From Chrysomallon squamiferum (lineage: Eukaryota; Mollusca; Gastropoda; Neomphalida; Peltospiridae): a DNA stretch of 64,000 nucleotides. The translations under genes were made by a program, and so were the position numbers. Below are positions 1 through 15,700 of the stretch, one piece after another (the stretch's first letter is position 1; every line of letters begins with the position of its first letter). Location: positions 24,077,930-24,141,929 of the forward strand of contig CM022672.1 in NCBI GenBank assembly GCA_012295275.1, written 5' to 3'. Under the pieces are notes generated by a model. The model worked only from the letters and a program-made list of their open reading frames with translations. It made no database searches and was not told the DNA's origin.

Positions 1-182
1 TTCATCAAAAGCTATAGTATCTGTTTTCCTGTCTTATGGAAATTTATAGAAGACTCCATGTTATAAAGCAGTAAATGTAGCACAAGGAGGAAAGGTTGCC
101 TTGTTATCTTATCACATATATCACAACCAAAACACAACATGTAATTAAATATATTATGTAAATATAATTTTAACATTTGTAG

Positions 183-324
183 TTCACTGAAGAAAAACTT
201 GGATCAGCTGAAAAGACAGAACTTGATGCACATTTTGAAAATTTAATGAATCGATCTGAAAAGACAAAACTATGGACAGAACGCATATTGAAACAAACAG
301 AAGCTGTCATCCAGCCAAACCCAA
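183..324 (+). CDS. SH3GLB1: SH3GLB1 exon: start of BAR domain
   Basis: Acceptor ag at 181-182, donor gtaaca after 324. Starts in phase 0 at FTEEKLG, the same exon border as in vertebrates, and ends one base into an Asn codon. Confidence 0.93.
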
Positions 325-3300
325 GTAACATTTAATATTTTATTTTTCTTTGTATTAATATTTTGATAGGGAAGTTTGCTTCAGGTTTTGGTTTTAGAAA
401 CTGAAGAACTTTGTCATGTGTCTTCAAATAAGTAGAAATTTAATTTTATTTTTCATTTCTAATCACATTATCAGTCTGATACATCATTTTCAAACTGGAT
501 ATGTTTGCATTTTGCAGTTAAGATGTATATTTGATAATTAAAAACTAGAAATATAAAAACAATGAAATATGTGGGTGTTAAAAAGTTTATATTGATAGTA
601 ATAACTCTCATCAATAAAATGTTTGATTATGATCATTTTTAGACCAAAGGATGGAAGATTTGCTATATGAAAAACTCGACAAGAAGAAAAAAGATCGCAT
701 GACTCAGACAGAACAACTTGGACAATACATGGTGGATGCTGGTAATGATTTTGGGCCAGGAACAGCATATGGTAACTTCTTAAAAATATTTATTGCTGCA
801 GTTGATGTTTGAGTTATGAGGCTTATTTGGTGTTTTTGCTTATTGGTTTTCGTTAAGCATTTAGAACTAGATTTCAGTTTATTTAGTTTCAGAACTAATT
901 TTCCACCTGAAATATGTTTCATATTAATTAAGGAAAATATAAACTGTACATGGAGTTGAATGGTTTGAAACTAGCAGAATGTGTTTAAAGTTTAAATTTG
1001 TGAGGCACTCGGACAAGAGGAAATGCTCGGAACCCCCAAACAAAGATTGTGATACATATATTTTCCAAAGGAGCCCACAAATGTATTTCTAAAAAAAGCA
1101 AACTTTATGCAAACTTGGCAAAAACTGATAATTGATATGACATTTTTAGTATTCACTATTGCAAATGCAAAGAAACAAGAAAAAGTCCACTGAAATTAGA
1201 CAACTGGAGGCAGTCCATTCACCATAAAATGTCCTTAGCAGTCATGCATTTTTAAGCTGCTTAAGCTATACATCTTTGAGAAAACAAGTCTAGATATAGT
1301 TCAGCAAGAATGATTTAGAATGTCTCAATCACATTTGTGGGGGGTCATTCTTTTTGGGGCGGGCGGGGTGTCTTTGTTTAAAGAGCAGCAAATCTGCAAA
1401 TTTAGCATAAACAAAATTTGTCTGTTTGTTTGTATAATTTCAATTTCAGATGCTTTTTAAAATATTTAGCATCATCTATTTTAAGGTGGTTAAAATGACA
1501 CAGAATGTAATTGTTAAATAATTAGTTTTATGTTTATACACATAAAATTACTACAAACATTTGATGTTTAATCATATTCCTGTATAATACACAAAGTCAT
1601 CTAATCATTAGAGCCAACTCCAGAAAGGTGTTGCAGGTCCCAATTAGGCTCAATAAACTGTTGTTAATCACAAGTTTAAAGGTAAGTTGGATATTTGAAG
1701 AAGGAACATTATACAGTGTTTTCTTAGTTTTGTACATGATGTGATTTGGCTGCAGACAAAAGTTACCTATCTGATGTTGGTAATATTTTCTCTGAGAGAG
1801 CAAATCAACATTTGAAGCAAAACAAAATCACTGTATAAAGCACTTAAGATATTTCAAAAAAGTTATCAATTTATTTTTTCTCATGTTGGATTCAGCACTC
1901 AAGAAATACTATGATTAGCAGTTGAAATTCTTTCTTTATACAGTTTAATAAAGAATTTCAAAACAATTTATTTTTGAATATGTATACATACTTTCTGGGT
2001 ACATTGATATACTTATATGTGCTACATAGTTTTATGGTTATAAATAATTGCCTTCTAAAATTATATTTATTATATAGAAGTTAAAAGTGTACTGTTACAT
2101 ATATTTGTTACTTTGCTATTGTATCATATTTAAACTTTTACTGAAGTGGCCTTTATTAATACATTTGATCCAGTATGTTTCCACATTTGTTATATATGTG
2201 ATAATTTAATAGCATCTGTATCTGTAGTAAAATGGTTAAGACTCATATTTATCACGAGTGATTACAGTATTGAACATATAAAATATGTGTACTTAATTGA
2301 TTTTCATGCAAACAGCTGACACAGGCATGTTTTCATAAGTTTCATAGCTATGCAGTTATCGAAGGTTTATCATAGTGGAGAAAATTATAATACCATGGTA
2401 TGCAAGAATCAATTATGTTATTAGATCATTAAAAGAAAATGTCAGTCTATTAAAATTACCGTGGTCAAATTCTAATCAGACAATTACAGGTATTTACTTT
2501 CTGCTGATCTGCAATATATAATTATATTGAAGTGAAAACTAAAAAGCTTTTGCCTGCATGCATTTTGTTCATTTATATGTACTTAAAATAACATTCAAAG
2601 GAAAAAAATGTATGTAAATAAATTCTCAAGGAAACTACATAGTTTCTGAGTATTTACAAAGAATGTCATCTGATTCCTGTTAATAGCAATACCGGATAAA
2701 CTCTTTTCACTTATGGAAGCTGTTCTCGAGTCACTAGATCTGTTTAAGCTTCAACATCAATATCTGTAGGCAGATGTGTCATACAACTACACCAAGTTCA
2801 AGTATTCCCTTAGGTGCCGGTCTTCACAAATCAATAATCAATAATGCTGAAGTCCAGACAGGTTTCGCTTTTAATTTAGCAGAATTTGTATGAGTCAGAG
2901 CTGGTATAAACTACTGTAACTGCATGTATGCAGCAGTTGTGCTGATTAGCTACATAAAATGTGTTAAAATACAGGGAAATGACAGCAAGGCATTGTGCTA
3001 AGACTGTCATGATTATAATGTGACACTATCCACACATGTAAACTGCCACTACCAAACCATATGGAACGAAATTACTATAATATGTTATAAGCAGATAAAC
3101 CATAATTCATCTCCTTTTCTTCTTTTTTTTTCAATATTGATTAAAATGTCTGGAAAATGATTTACAATTTGGTAGTTATTATTACACTATTATATTAACA
3201 TATATTTTACATAAAAAATAAATAAATTTAAAATGTTAATAATGTGAAAAACAGGCCGTCTACTTTCAATAACATTTTGAATGAGTTAAAAAACAAATCC

Positions 3301-3571
3301 AGAAAATAAAAAGTCCTTTGTTGTTCTCTTATAAATACATTAGCGTAGCTATGTTTATTTTGTTCATTTTGTTTTCATCTCATTCAAAAGCAAAATTTAC
3401 TTTTCCTACCACAAAAAAATTTCTTTTTCTTTAAAACAGCATGAACTAAGAACATTGCATTCATTGTTCATTACTTTTTCCCTCATAGCAATGAATTTAT
3501 GTATTTTTGTATTTTTTTAAATTATTTTTCATCATGTGTGTGTGTATGTATATATATATATATATATATAT

Positions 3572-3610
<39 letters not shown>

Positions 3611-6600
3611 TTAGAAATGTACACTAAGATCCATTTCACTGTTTTGTACATGCAGGTAATGCGCTTGTTAAGTGTGGTCAAGCACAGATGCAAGTTGGCA
3701 ATGCTGAGAGAGAATTTATGCAATCTACAGTCAACAACTTCCTTCAACCATTAAAAAACTTCCTTGATGGTGATATGAAGACAATTATGGTAAAACACTG
3801 AACAAAAACTTTAATCAGTATACACTGATGTACAGACTGATTTATAAAGCTAGAACACTTTTGTTTACTTAGTTTGATTTGTAATTTTCATTAAGTAAAA
3901 TTGTGTCTGTTTTTCACTATTGTTAAACTACATGTCCTAAATTATTATATTATGCTTCATTAAGGAAAACCCCCAAACTGTAAATAGCTTTTTAAGTATA
4001 CCAAGATGCTTTATTATTTTCATTTAGTTACCTTCCTCAAACATCTTTGATTATCATCTTTAAATAATTTTCCTTGTATAACTTTTTTTTAACAAATCAG
4101 ACAAACAAAAATGACTTTTTGAAAGAAGTAGTTCAGAGAGGAATACAGTTTTCAAAGATTGATTCATGAAACCAAACTAAATACACGTGATTACATAATT
4201 CATTTGCAGAAAGAAAAAAAGATTTTAGAAACAAAGCGCCTTGATCTTGATGCTTCAAAAAGTCGTCTGCGAAAAGCCAAGTCAACGACCAACCAACAAC
4301 AGGTAGATATTAGCAAATTTTATGAGTTTTTTTTTTATTATTTTAATACATACTATTATTAACTAGTAAAAAAAAAAAATATAATAACTTAAGAATATTT
4401 TTTTATGACATTTTCATAATCTGAATTTATATTTGCTGTTCTTTTTACATTTGTGTTTACTGTGTATATTAGTTGTTTTTAAATAATGCAGTGTTTTTCT
4501 TTTAAAAATAAAAAAGGAGGGATAATTAGTCATTTTCTCTGGGTTTTATATTTACCTGGACCAATTATATTTTCTGTGTAACCTTTTAACTCGGTATGTA
4601 ATATACATGTATATTGACAGGCATTAAAAAACTTTTGTTAAGATGGCACATTCATTCTTGTCTCACTACATTATCTGTACTTTAAAAATGTTCATTTGTT
4701 TAGCATCTAGCATATCTTCCTTTAATTTCACATATCCACATTATTTGTAATAGCAGTTGATGTATTGGTGTTTTAACATATCTACATAATTTTTAATAGA
4801 AGTTGATATATTGGTGTTTTAAACTCTATTTATATATTTTTTATTTTTTTTAAATTTGTTTTAAAGATTATTTTGAGAAGAAACGCTGTAATGGTTTCTT
4901 TGTTTATTCTTATATCTTATAATACATGTATTGATATATGAGTTATGTATTGTGTACTAAACTAGCCTCTACATAACTGTAACAATTAGTATTATTTTTT
5001 TATTACTGACTTTTGGATATGACTGTTTCATAAAACTTTAAAAAAAAAAGAATTGATATCTAAAATGTAGTTTATTCTTTGAAACTGAAGAACATTAATT
5101 AAATTAGCAAATTTGTATGGGTCCTTAAAAATAAAATTGCTATTAATAATAAAATAATGTGAATAGTAATTTTCATTTTCATTAATTAATTTCGTAACTG
5201 ATTTCACATTATTTCATTTCACCTGTACTCAAAATCTATGATCCATTTGACCCCAATGAAAAACAATAGAATGAAAATCTCCGCAATGATTTAGATTACA
5301 GCCAATGTTTCACACTGGAATAACATATTTTTGTTTCGTTTAATCAGTATACACTGATTATGAATTATGGCACCAAATATTTAATGAAAATGTTACAGTA
5401 TATACTCACTAGCCAAGTATCATTTTCACTGTATCTGATCCACTTGGAATAGATGTCACTTTAAAAGATTACTGTTTATATTTAAAATATATATGAGTCA
5501 ATAGGGCACAAAGCAGAATTTTTTTTTTTTTTTTTTTTTTTGTAATTCTTACTGGTTGGTAAATGAAATACATTCATATGCAAACAATACTGTTATTTTT
5601 TTTCACATCAAAGCCAGTAACAAATGTCCAACTACCAAAAATATACACAATTTTTCTTCACATTAGTATTACTACATTTTGTTCTTTCTGTTTCTAAATT
5701 ATCAGTACATGAAAATTATTGATTACAAATTAATAGTTATAAAAAAAAAATGAAATTAATGGTTAATAATAGTTTAATATAATCTAAGCTGGAGTTCAGC
5801 AACTATTATTATTATTTTTTTTTTTCTAATAATGTTATTTCAATATTTTTTTTTTTTTTTTATATATATTTTTTTTTTATTTTTTAAATTTATTTATATT
5901 TTTTTATTTTTTTTTTTTTTTTTTTTTGAAAGATAATTACATTGATTTATTTAACTGTATGGTGCAAAGATGAAATAATGGTGCTTACATTAATAATATT
6001 AATGTTTAGAAGTAATGAACATTACATTCACTAATTCACTGGTGTTCTTTTAGCATTTTAGTATTTATCATTTTCACATTATTAGTAATTAACATATCTG
6101 TCTGTATTGAACATTTTATAACTTAGGAATTCTGTTTAATCTGCTGAAAGTGTTGCCATTCCCTGACAGTAAATAGTTTGTATTTATTTGGGTTTTGTTA
6201 CAGTGTCCATTCTTTTCTCTTCTTTTTTTCTTTTTCTTTTATTGTTATTTTATACTTTTTAATTATTCATTTATTTATTTTATATATTATATGTATATTA
6301 TTATTATTACTTAATATGAACAAGAAAAATCTTTTATTTAAAATATATCAATTACTTAATTTAGACTGAAGACATAAAGGAGGTAATAATTGAAAATTTA
6401 CAAAGTAGTCTTAGAGTATTATTTTTGCATCCCTTGTAATTCTTTTCATATTTTTGGTACATTTTGCTATTGTATTTAATTCCTGGATTTGTGAAGTTGT
6501 AACTTGTTATTAATATTACATTTATAATTTGTATAGATCTCTTCTCTTGATTTATAATGTTCTTTTTGTCTACCCTGTTAATTGGGCTGCATGCATAATT

Positions 6601-8110
6601 TTATATCAACATGTTGTACATTTTTGTTTTTATTATTATTTTTATGTTTAATTATTTATTGGTTCAGGTAAAATAAATTTCTATTATTATCTGATGAAGT
6701 GAAGTACTTCAGTAAATTATTGCAATATTAAAACATCGTCTGGCACATTTGGGGATTTAAACTAAAGTGATCATTTTTAATTTCCATGTAAGTTGTAACA
6801 AGCAACATATGTTGTTCCATAATCAGAAATGTAATTAAATAATTGATGGCGATGAGATACTGGCTCATATATATATATTAGACCCAGCTAATGTGTACAG
6901 AGAAAATATTTTTTATTTTTTTTATTTTTTTATTTTTTATTATTATTTATTTTAATTAAATGTATTTGATGATCAGTGTCTATGTACAATAACTTGGTCA
7001 TTCTGAAATTCATCTAATGCCCCCAAAAATATAATTCAGATCTAGTTATACAGTTTTAATGTTGCTGTGTATAAGGGCTTTCTCAGATTGTGGAGACCAA
7101 GTGTTACACAGAATATAGATCTTAGATATTGTCGTTTTTTTTCATTGCATACAAATCAATTAAATATTTTAATTATGTACCAAATATTTCTGGACCAAAT
7201 GTTTTTAATCTTGGATGAACATAGAAAATATTATTATTTAAAAAAAAAAAATTCTGGTGATTTATATACATACAAATCCACATGCTATAGAATCCAGTAA
7301 AGAACTTAATCTGTATTTTATATTTGAACAGTGGGTCATTTTGCAGGTGTGTGTGTGTATATGTGTTTTATTGCTTGTATTTCTTGATAATATGTGAAAA
7401 TTCAGTCTGCTTCTAATTTCTTAACATTTTTCCTCTTTTCTGAAAGATGAGTCCCACAAATAGCTACTCTAGCCTGATGATGGAGGTTTGCTACTAGTGT
7501 ATAGTGTCTCAGTGTTGTCTCGTCATGTTTTAACAGGAAAAATCAGCCACACTAGTTTAAACGTGCGCATATACATACAAGTGTGTTTGAACAATATCCC
7601 TGTTATAATAGTTTTACACAGTTATCATGTAGTGTGTAACGTTATTATGGCATAAAACTTTCAGTAAAAATTATTTTACTGTAATCATATAAAAAGTAAA
7701 AGAAAATATATAATATGAATATATAATTCATGATTAAATGAACAATATTTACTTCCTAGTTAAATTTCAAGTCTTTGTTGTTTAAAGTATTAAAATTATG
7801 ATACTGCTTCTTAAAGAATAAAATATAGGATATTTATAAATTTGTACTAACATTAAAGATAGTTATGTTATTATTTATTTTGTATTTCTTTCTTTTTTTA
7901 ACATCTTTATGTTAGGGGTTATGGAACACTTTTATTTTTAATGACAAATACAATTAGTCTGCTGAACACATTTGTATGTTGCTATTTCCCTGTGAAGGCT
8001 TTACTCAATCTTTAGTTCCACAATTTCCCACTTGTATGTATACCATGTATAAATAGTAATTACAAATTTCCAGTCTATGTTCATTTAGCTAGATTTGTCT
8101 CAGCCAGATA

Positions 8111-8144
<34 letters not shown>

Positions 8145-9695
8145 GCTGCTATTGCAAAATTAAAAATGCTAATAATAATTTTAATTGATATCTAAATTAT
8201 TATCATAATGAATTTCCTTTTTTACTTTTAGATTTAATGCATGTACATTAATCAAATATGCCTAACATATATCTTTTTGTCTGGTGTATATATGGCATGT
8301 ATCTTTTAGATTTGCTCAGAAACACCTATAGATATAATTCATCTACTACTACATGTTGTTTCATAAAACATTAACCTCAGAAATAGAGTGTAGATAAAGA
8401 ATTCTTGTTTTGGTTTTTAATCACATTAATGGTAATAACCTACAATTGAATCCTGAAGTCCATCTCTCTAAGATTTTCTTTTGATGCATGGGCATATTTT
8501 ATGTAGAATGCAGTGTACATTAGATGACACCCAGCTGTAAATAACATCTCACAAAGCATGTTTATTGGTGTTTATGGTTGTATGCCTGTTAGATTTAAAT
8601 AAAATAATCTGACTAAGACTTGTCAGTATTTAGTAAAGAACAGTAAAATATATTGCTTATTAATCGTTAGTTCCATAAAATTTATCTCTGGCTAAAATTC
8701 TGATATAAACCTATTTAATATGAGATATATAAACATTTACTAAGTATGTTGTTATTAGATATATCTAAATTATTCTTTTGTAAATATCTTTTTTACATAG
8801 TATAAGAACAGATAAAAATGCTAGGTAGATAGATGTAGCATTCAAATATAGGATGTATCCTGTTTACTTGAAAAAGGTCAGCATCAGGGATATATGCAGT
8901 TTAATTATTTATCATAGTGCTTTCCACAGCTGCTATTCATATGACTAGTTTAATTTGATGTAAATATCATTAGCAGTGTTCACCAAATTATTATCATTAT
9001 TATTTTCAATCTTAGTCATAATAATTATTGTTTTTAATTGAAGTTATACATTAAGTTTTTATTTGTGAGATTTAAATTTTCTTTCTTTCTTTCTTTTATT
9101 CTTTCTTTCTTTCTTTCTTTTTTATTTTAAGGTACTACTACTAATAAATAAATAAATAAATAAGGTTAATTCATAAACTGAAATGAACTATAGTTTTCTG
9201 AAAAAGAAAAGTAAAAACACAATTGAAGACAGGTCAAGAAATACAGTTTGTTAGTGTGTTCATTTTTAGTTGAAATTCTGTGCAGATGTAGCTGACAATT
9301 TGCCATGTAAGAATAAGGAAACCAATTGTTTAAATGTATTATTACAAGAACAACAATTTTTTAAGAATAAAATATTATTTTTAATTATTTTATTCACTCT
9401 GATGATTTACAAAAGAATTTTATTTTATAGCATTTTTCACATACATTTGTTTCATTTTCTTATTTCTTTTTAAATTTGTATTGTTTTTCTTATTTGATGA
9501 TGATTCTCATCTGCTGTTGGTTTACTATACAGTATGCTCCTTTGAAGGTATATTAGAAGTGAATAAATCTAGTTTATAATTAGATTTTAGCTTTCTCTGT
9601 TGTTTGATGTTCCAATAATTTTAATTAAAGTTTTTCTTGACATTCTTCTTAATTGTACATCCAAAGTGGCAGATGATTTATTATTATTATTATTA

Positions 9696-9727
<32 letters not shown>

Positions 9728-12700
9728 TTTAAAATATATGCTTTTATATTATTATTATTTTACAATAGTATTTAATGATTCAAAACAATAAGAACCCATC
9801 TCCCCCCCCCAAAAAAAAGATAAATGACCCCAACAATTTCTTACTAATGAACTATTAAGATATATTTTACATTGTATACAAGCAAACATTGCTAAAATAA
9901 ATCTAACTGTATTGTATATAGGACAAAGTAAGAAATGACTGCCATTTGTGATAAAAGTTTTGGGTTAAAAACAAAAATTGTTTACTGATTTATTTCCTTT
10001 TGCTTTGTGCTTAACAAGGATGATGTTGTTGCGAAAGTAAGTTTAATTTTCTTTTTGTGATTATATATATGATACATTTATTCTACAGATCCAATAGAGA
10101 TAAGTTAGATAAAGATTAATAAACTAAAATCAGACATATAGAAATTAAGTAGGTTTTATATCTGGCCATTTTCTTATCTTTTATGAACATTTGATTTTTA
10201 AAATGATTTACTTCTTTATTTATATATTTTTATTTATTAATTTATTTTGCATACGCAATAAAACCCTTGCCAAAAATAAGAGGCAAAACCTTTTGCTGTG
10301 GGAATGGGGAAATAAAAAATTCTATGGCTTTCAAAATTGGTCTAATTACGTGACATTATAAGGAATACATTTTAGATACAGTTTTGATTATATATTTTTA
10401 ATTTTTTACCAGGCTGAAGCAGAGCTCCGTGCATGTCAGTCTGAGTTTGACAGGCAGGCAGAAATCACAAAGATCTTACTGGAAGGAATCAACAGTACAC
10501 ATGTATGTAGAAAGTTCCCTGTTAAATATGATGCCACAATTTTATTTCCATTTTATAGAAGGTTTTAAATATTATTATTATTATTATTATTTGGTCATTC
10601 CATGTCAAATCACTCAATGGTTTAAACCCGACCGTCTCAGATTTTTATGAAACTTGGTATACTTGTTGACTGGGATCCCACAGCACCAAATCTGAAATTT
10701 TAGCCCAATCAGACCAGTTGTGTGGGAGATACGGCCCACCGAATTTTGAGATTTTTGCCAAAAATGGGTGTGACCACCAACCTTAGAACCCTCATATCTC
10801 AGCAACTACTGGGCCAATCTTCATAAAATTGGTATTGTTAGAAAGGCAAAATGACAAGGATTCCAAATCTGCCATTTTTGTTTAGTTTGGAAAATACTGG
10901 AGTGCCTTGACCTTTTGACCTTTGCTATGACCTTGAAATTGACCATGTGGATCACGTGATCTTGAGATGACCTTTATTGAAATTGAATCTCCCACATGTT
11001 AACTAAAACATATAAAAGTTTCCTGGGTGTAATATTTTTTGTTTAGCCACAATATAGATTTAAAAAATGCTGTGGGATCCCAGTCAACAAGTATACCAAG
11101 TTTTATAAAAATCTGAGACAGTTGGGTTTAAATTAGTTATTTTTTGGGGTGATTTGACACGGAATGACCCTATTAGTTTCTTCACTCAAAACACAAAATT
11201 CTTTATACCATTTACTAGTTAAGTTCTCTCTTAGATGTTCATATCCAAATCAGATTTTAAAAACGTATTGTGCCCTTATGCATACAAATAATTTACTTCT
11301 TGCTCTTGACATGAATTTTTTTTACTTTATTCGTTTATGTTCTTGTTCAGAAAAATCTTATTTTAATTTCTGTTCCTAAGTAAACTGACTTTACTATCAT
11401 TTAGTTGATTTTACCTTCTGTTCTTTTACACTGAATCTGATCTTATAGTCATAATATTTACATTTCAATGATTTAGAATTTTGCTCTTGTACAGATCAAT
11501 TTTAATCAATTTACATAATTTCATTGCCTGACATCATACATTCAAATTTATTTCTTATTCTTGTACACACAGATTAATATTACTTTCTATTCTTATTCTG
11601 TGAAATGTATCTGTGTCCTTGCACATGTTCATTCAAATTTATCTGTCTTTTACATGCAAATAGGTATTACATTTTGTTTGTGAACTTTCACTTTTATCTG
11701 TCTTGTACATGCAAATTGATACTACATCCTGTGTTCATTCAAACTAATGTCTTGTAATGCAAATTGAATTTTCTTTCTGTTTCTGTTAACAGATTTTTTT
11801 TCCTATATGTACCACATTTTTTCTTATTTTTTTCTTGATTGCAGGCTCATCATCTCCGTTGTCTCAATGACTTCATAGAGGCCCAAATGACCTATTACTC
11901 CCAGTGTCAGCAGTACATTTCTGACCTTCAGAAACAGCTGGGCAGGTGAGCATTCAAGATAACAATTAGTTTACAAATACACCTCAAGATATACATTAAT
12001 CTTCAGTGTTACTACTAATACATGTCTGTATGCTTGAATATTACCAAAAGTTATTGTCACTCTGTCAGCTTTATTTGTTGGCATATTGTTGAACTTTTTT
12101 GAAGCTGCATTAAAGGTTCAGGGTTGAAGCATTGTTTAATCAGGCCAGTAAATGTTACTGAAAAACAGAAAAATTACTTTCTAGTTTAAATTAAAATACT
12201 AAGTTAGACCAATGGTGTCAACCTAATTTTGTTTCACAGAGGCATTTTGAAATTTTTGGATGATGCATAATGGTATGAATATCTTTTTAATTATGTTACA
12301 TCTGTTATCACAATATTTGTTACTGGCAGCAGTGGTATTTTTTATATTGTTGCTTTTGTCTACACCAATCAACACCTAAACAGTTTTGTTATTGGAATGA
12401 AAATGAATTATATTAAAATTATATATATAAATCAAATAATAACATGTTAAAGATAATCTCTTAAACAGTTTTATTTTTCTCTAAATTTAATGTCATCAAA
12501 ATAATAAAAATAACAACAACGACAACAATAAAATAATAATTAACAATTTTGTTTCTTAGTTTATAATTTTTTAGGGTAATATATCTGATTGCCTTCTTCC
12601 ACAGAATATCTGTACTTCATAACAAAATACTTTGGCTGAAAATATATATACAATATTAGTAGTGTCAGAAATTGGTATAATGGTATTAAATTTTACCATG

Positions 12701-15700
12701 TTATTATTTTTTTTTAATGTTTTTTTTTTAGTTTTTTTTTTAATTTATTTAATTTTAATTACCACAGCAGATGCTTTCATTATTTACTTTTTCAATAAGT
12801 AAGCCAAATTTATGATCATCTAGTGAATTACAGATGTTTAAATTATTAGTGTACTGCATCAATGAGACAATGAATTAATATAAAAATAATTTAAATAGTG
12901 GGCAAATTAGTTTATTAAACAGTCAGTACTTTGTTTTAAACACTTTTATTTTAATTTTATTTAGCTGTTCTTTATTCAGTAAATCCTTATTGGTTAATTG
13001 GTGTAGACAATGAAAAAAATAAAAATAGAAATTATCATTTTGACAGACAGTTAGTATTTGAGCTACTTTTTCCTTTTGACAAATTTGCAGCAATCCCCCA
13101 GCTACTCCACCTGCTGGTGATAAAGAGTAAGATATTTGTTTGTGCTTCCTACTGCTGCCTTAATTTGGTTCCTGGGAACACGTTTCAATTTTCTCCATGT
13201 TCCAGTTGCTTCTTTTGTTTGTTCAGCTGCAGCACTTTGTTAGATCTCAAACACATTTTGTCTATAATTACATTTAAAATAATGACGATAAAGTACATTT
13301 TTACAGTTAACAATTTACTGATATTGCAGGACAGATTGTCACAGACTGAATCAGTATTACATACTTTCTTTAAAAAAATTAATAGACTGTTTATTTTAAA
13401 TAATGACCAACATTTTGATGATAAAACTGTCATTTAATAACAGATGCAGTAGAGTTCATTTTATTAAGAATTATTTAAAAATATACTGCTCAAATAAAAA
13501 TGTGAATTATTAGGGTTATGTAAATCAGTGTTTTAATCTTCACTGCATATTACATTTGTTGTTTACAATTTGCATTTTTTGTGTATGCCGGTAGATGTTG
13601 TAGTAGATGAGCACATAGGCTGCATTTTAATCAAATATAGTTCTGCATGATATGTTTTGTCTTAAATTGTTGTATAATTTATCTATCCACAATTTTATTG
13701 TTCCAAAATTTGTATATTTTGTAATTAAGTTCTGTTACTATGATTCCCTCAAGTGCATTTTTCCAGTACTTTTTAATATTCAGTAAAAAGTTATTTTGAA
13801 ATAAAAATAAGATATAATACTGTTGCAGAAATGTAAGATGTTAAGCATTATGACACTGCAATATTTACTCCAAAGGCCTTTCCCCGTTACATATACAATC
13901 ACAAAAACAAAATGCTTAATGGTGATGAAAATATTGTTCTAATGTCAAAGATTAAAACATTTTGGTTCAGTTAGAGCCATATGAACAAAGATGATTAATT
14001 TAATATTTAGGGAAACAAATTAAGATTCCAACATGCAAAATAAATCGACCAACTACTACACAAACCTAAATCACCAGCGCACAGTTTCTTTTCTTTCCTT
14101 TCCTTTTGTTTATTTTACTTATTTCATAATTCATCATTATGATTATTATTATTATTAGTTATGTCACTGTTAGTTTAATTTTACTGATTTATTTTCATAG
14201 TTTCAGTTAATTTTAGTATCTAAAATAGCCACAAGTAAAGCACTCCATTTTTAACTGTGTTTGAATCACAACAGTTCACGCTTGATCAGTTTGGTAGAGA
14301 GATTTTCTTAGTACTGCACTGATCACGTGAATGTCTTCCTTCCACCCACTTGCTAGCTTTTTGCTTCAGTGTGGAACCTGGGGAAATATCGAAACCTATT
14401 GCTGTACACCAGTATATTTTCTTTCCTTAATGTATACGTTAACCATGCCCACCATGTATTAAATTTGAAATAAAAATCAACAAATAATTTGGTATGTACC
14501 TTTTTGCACATACCTGTCTCTCAAGCTACATTTAGACCGCTTCTGTTTTAAAGTAGACAATAAATTAACCAGGTATGACACTAACATCCTTTTCTTTGCT
14601 AGTTTAATTATTAACTTGGATATAAATGTGATTTTTAATATTCAGAAATAAAATAGTTCCATTTATAACATTCTGCAATGTATTTTGTTATATTTACATC
14701 TGTGGTTTTCAAAATGTATGTGCTTCTTTTGTTGTAAACCACCAGGTATAGATAAAATTCTGAAACAGAACAAATGATAATGGGGATTTCCACTATATCC
14801 ATCATTGTGTTTACTTTTCAGTAGCACTGATATTCTTGCTAATGGCTTTTTATTTTAATCCAGTCATTTGCATTGGGATGGGGTGTTTTGGGGGAAGGTC
14901 AAATAATTTTATTTTATTTATTTTATTTAATTTCATAATTTTGTTGTGTCATGAGGACATTTAAAAGTTTTGAGAATAAACAAGTATAAAAAAGAAAATT
15001 TTCAGATTATAATTTAAAAATTGACTTAAAAGAAAGTATACTGGTATCCTGATTTAAAGAAAACATTATATCTTTGATTTCGTTCTTTCCTTTTATTATT
15101 ATTTTTTTTTTTTTTTTTTACTTTCTTTTTTTTTTTTAACATTTTGTTGGCTGGGTATTTTTTTTGTCTTGAATGTTTTTGGTTTTTTGTTCTGTATGTG
15201 TTTCAGTTACACTGTTGGTTCCAACTCAAGTGTGGGTGGTGGGAACAATGCAAACTCGCATTCCACGAATATTCCCAACAGTTATCCCCTCCGCCCCTCT
15301 GCACCGCCTGCAATTCAGGTTACTGCACCTTCCCCCACTGAGAAAAAACAAGCTCGGGTTTTATATGACTACGATGCAGCAGATAACTCTGAACTGTCAT
15401 TGTTGGCTGATGAGGTAATTTCTCTTTTGTTTTCTGTGTGCTTTATATGTAGTTTGTTCTTATTGCTTGTGCTAATGGTACAGGTTTTTTAGACTTATAT
15501 TTTACATTATTATTTGTTTTTATTTATTTTTATCTTTTTATTTTTAATCAAGTAGCCTTTTAGATCAATAGTATTAGATTTAAATGGGGTCAAAATGATA
15601 TTATAATTTATTGAATTCACCAAGTAGCCGAAAAATAAAATATAAATAAAAATATTTATAAGAAAAGGAATGCAATTTATATTTTGGCTAATTTTTAAAC

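Larger units (their letters stand above)
4303..10412 (+). other. SH3GLB1 large intron block (6.1 kb) with two optional small exons
   Basis: T-rich on the sense strand, with poly-T at about 5519-5541 and 5845-5930, TTTC repeats at 9080-9120, TTTA/AAAT runs near 9150, and TTA tracts at 8111-8143 and 9681-9727. It contains the optional exons 7447-7485 and 10019-10036. Nothing else coding recognised. Confidence 0.75.

Noticed and set aside
15144-15418. Two further plus-strand frames overlapping the SH3 exon
   Set aside because: Shadows. Only the frame joining phase to 11945 and 16528 gives endophilin text.
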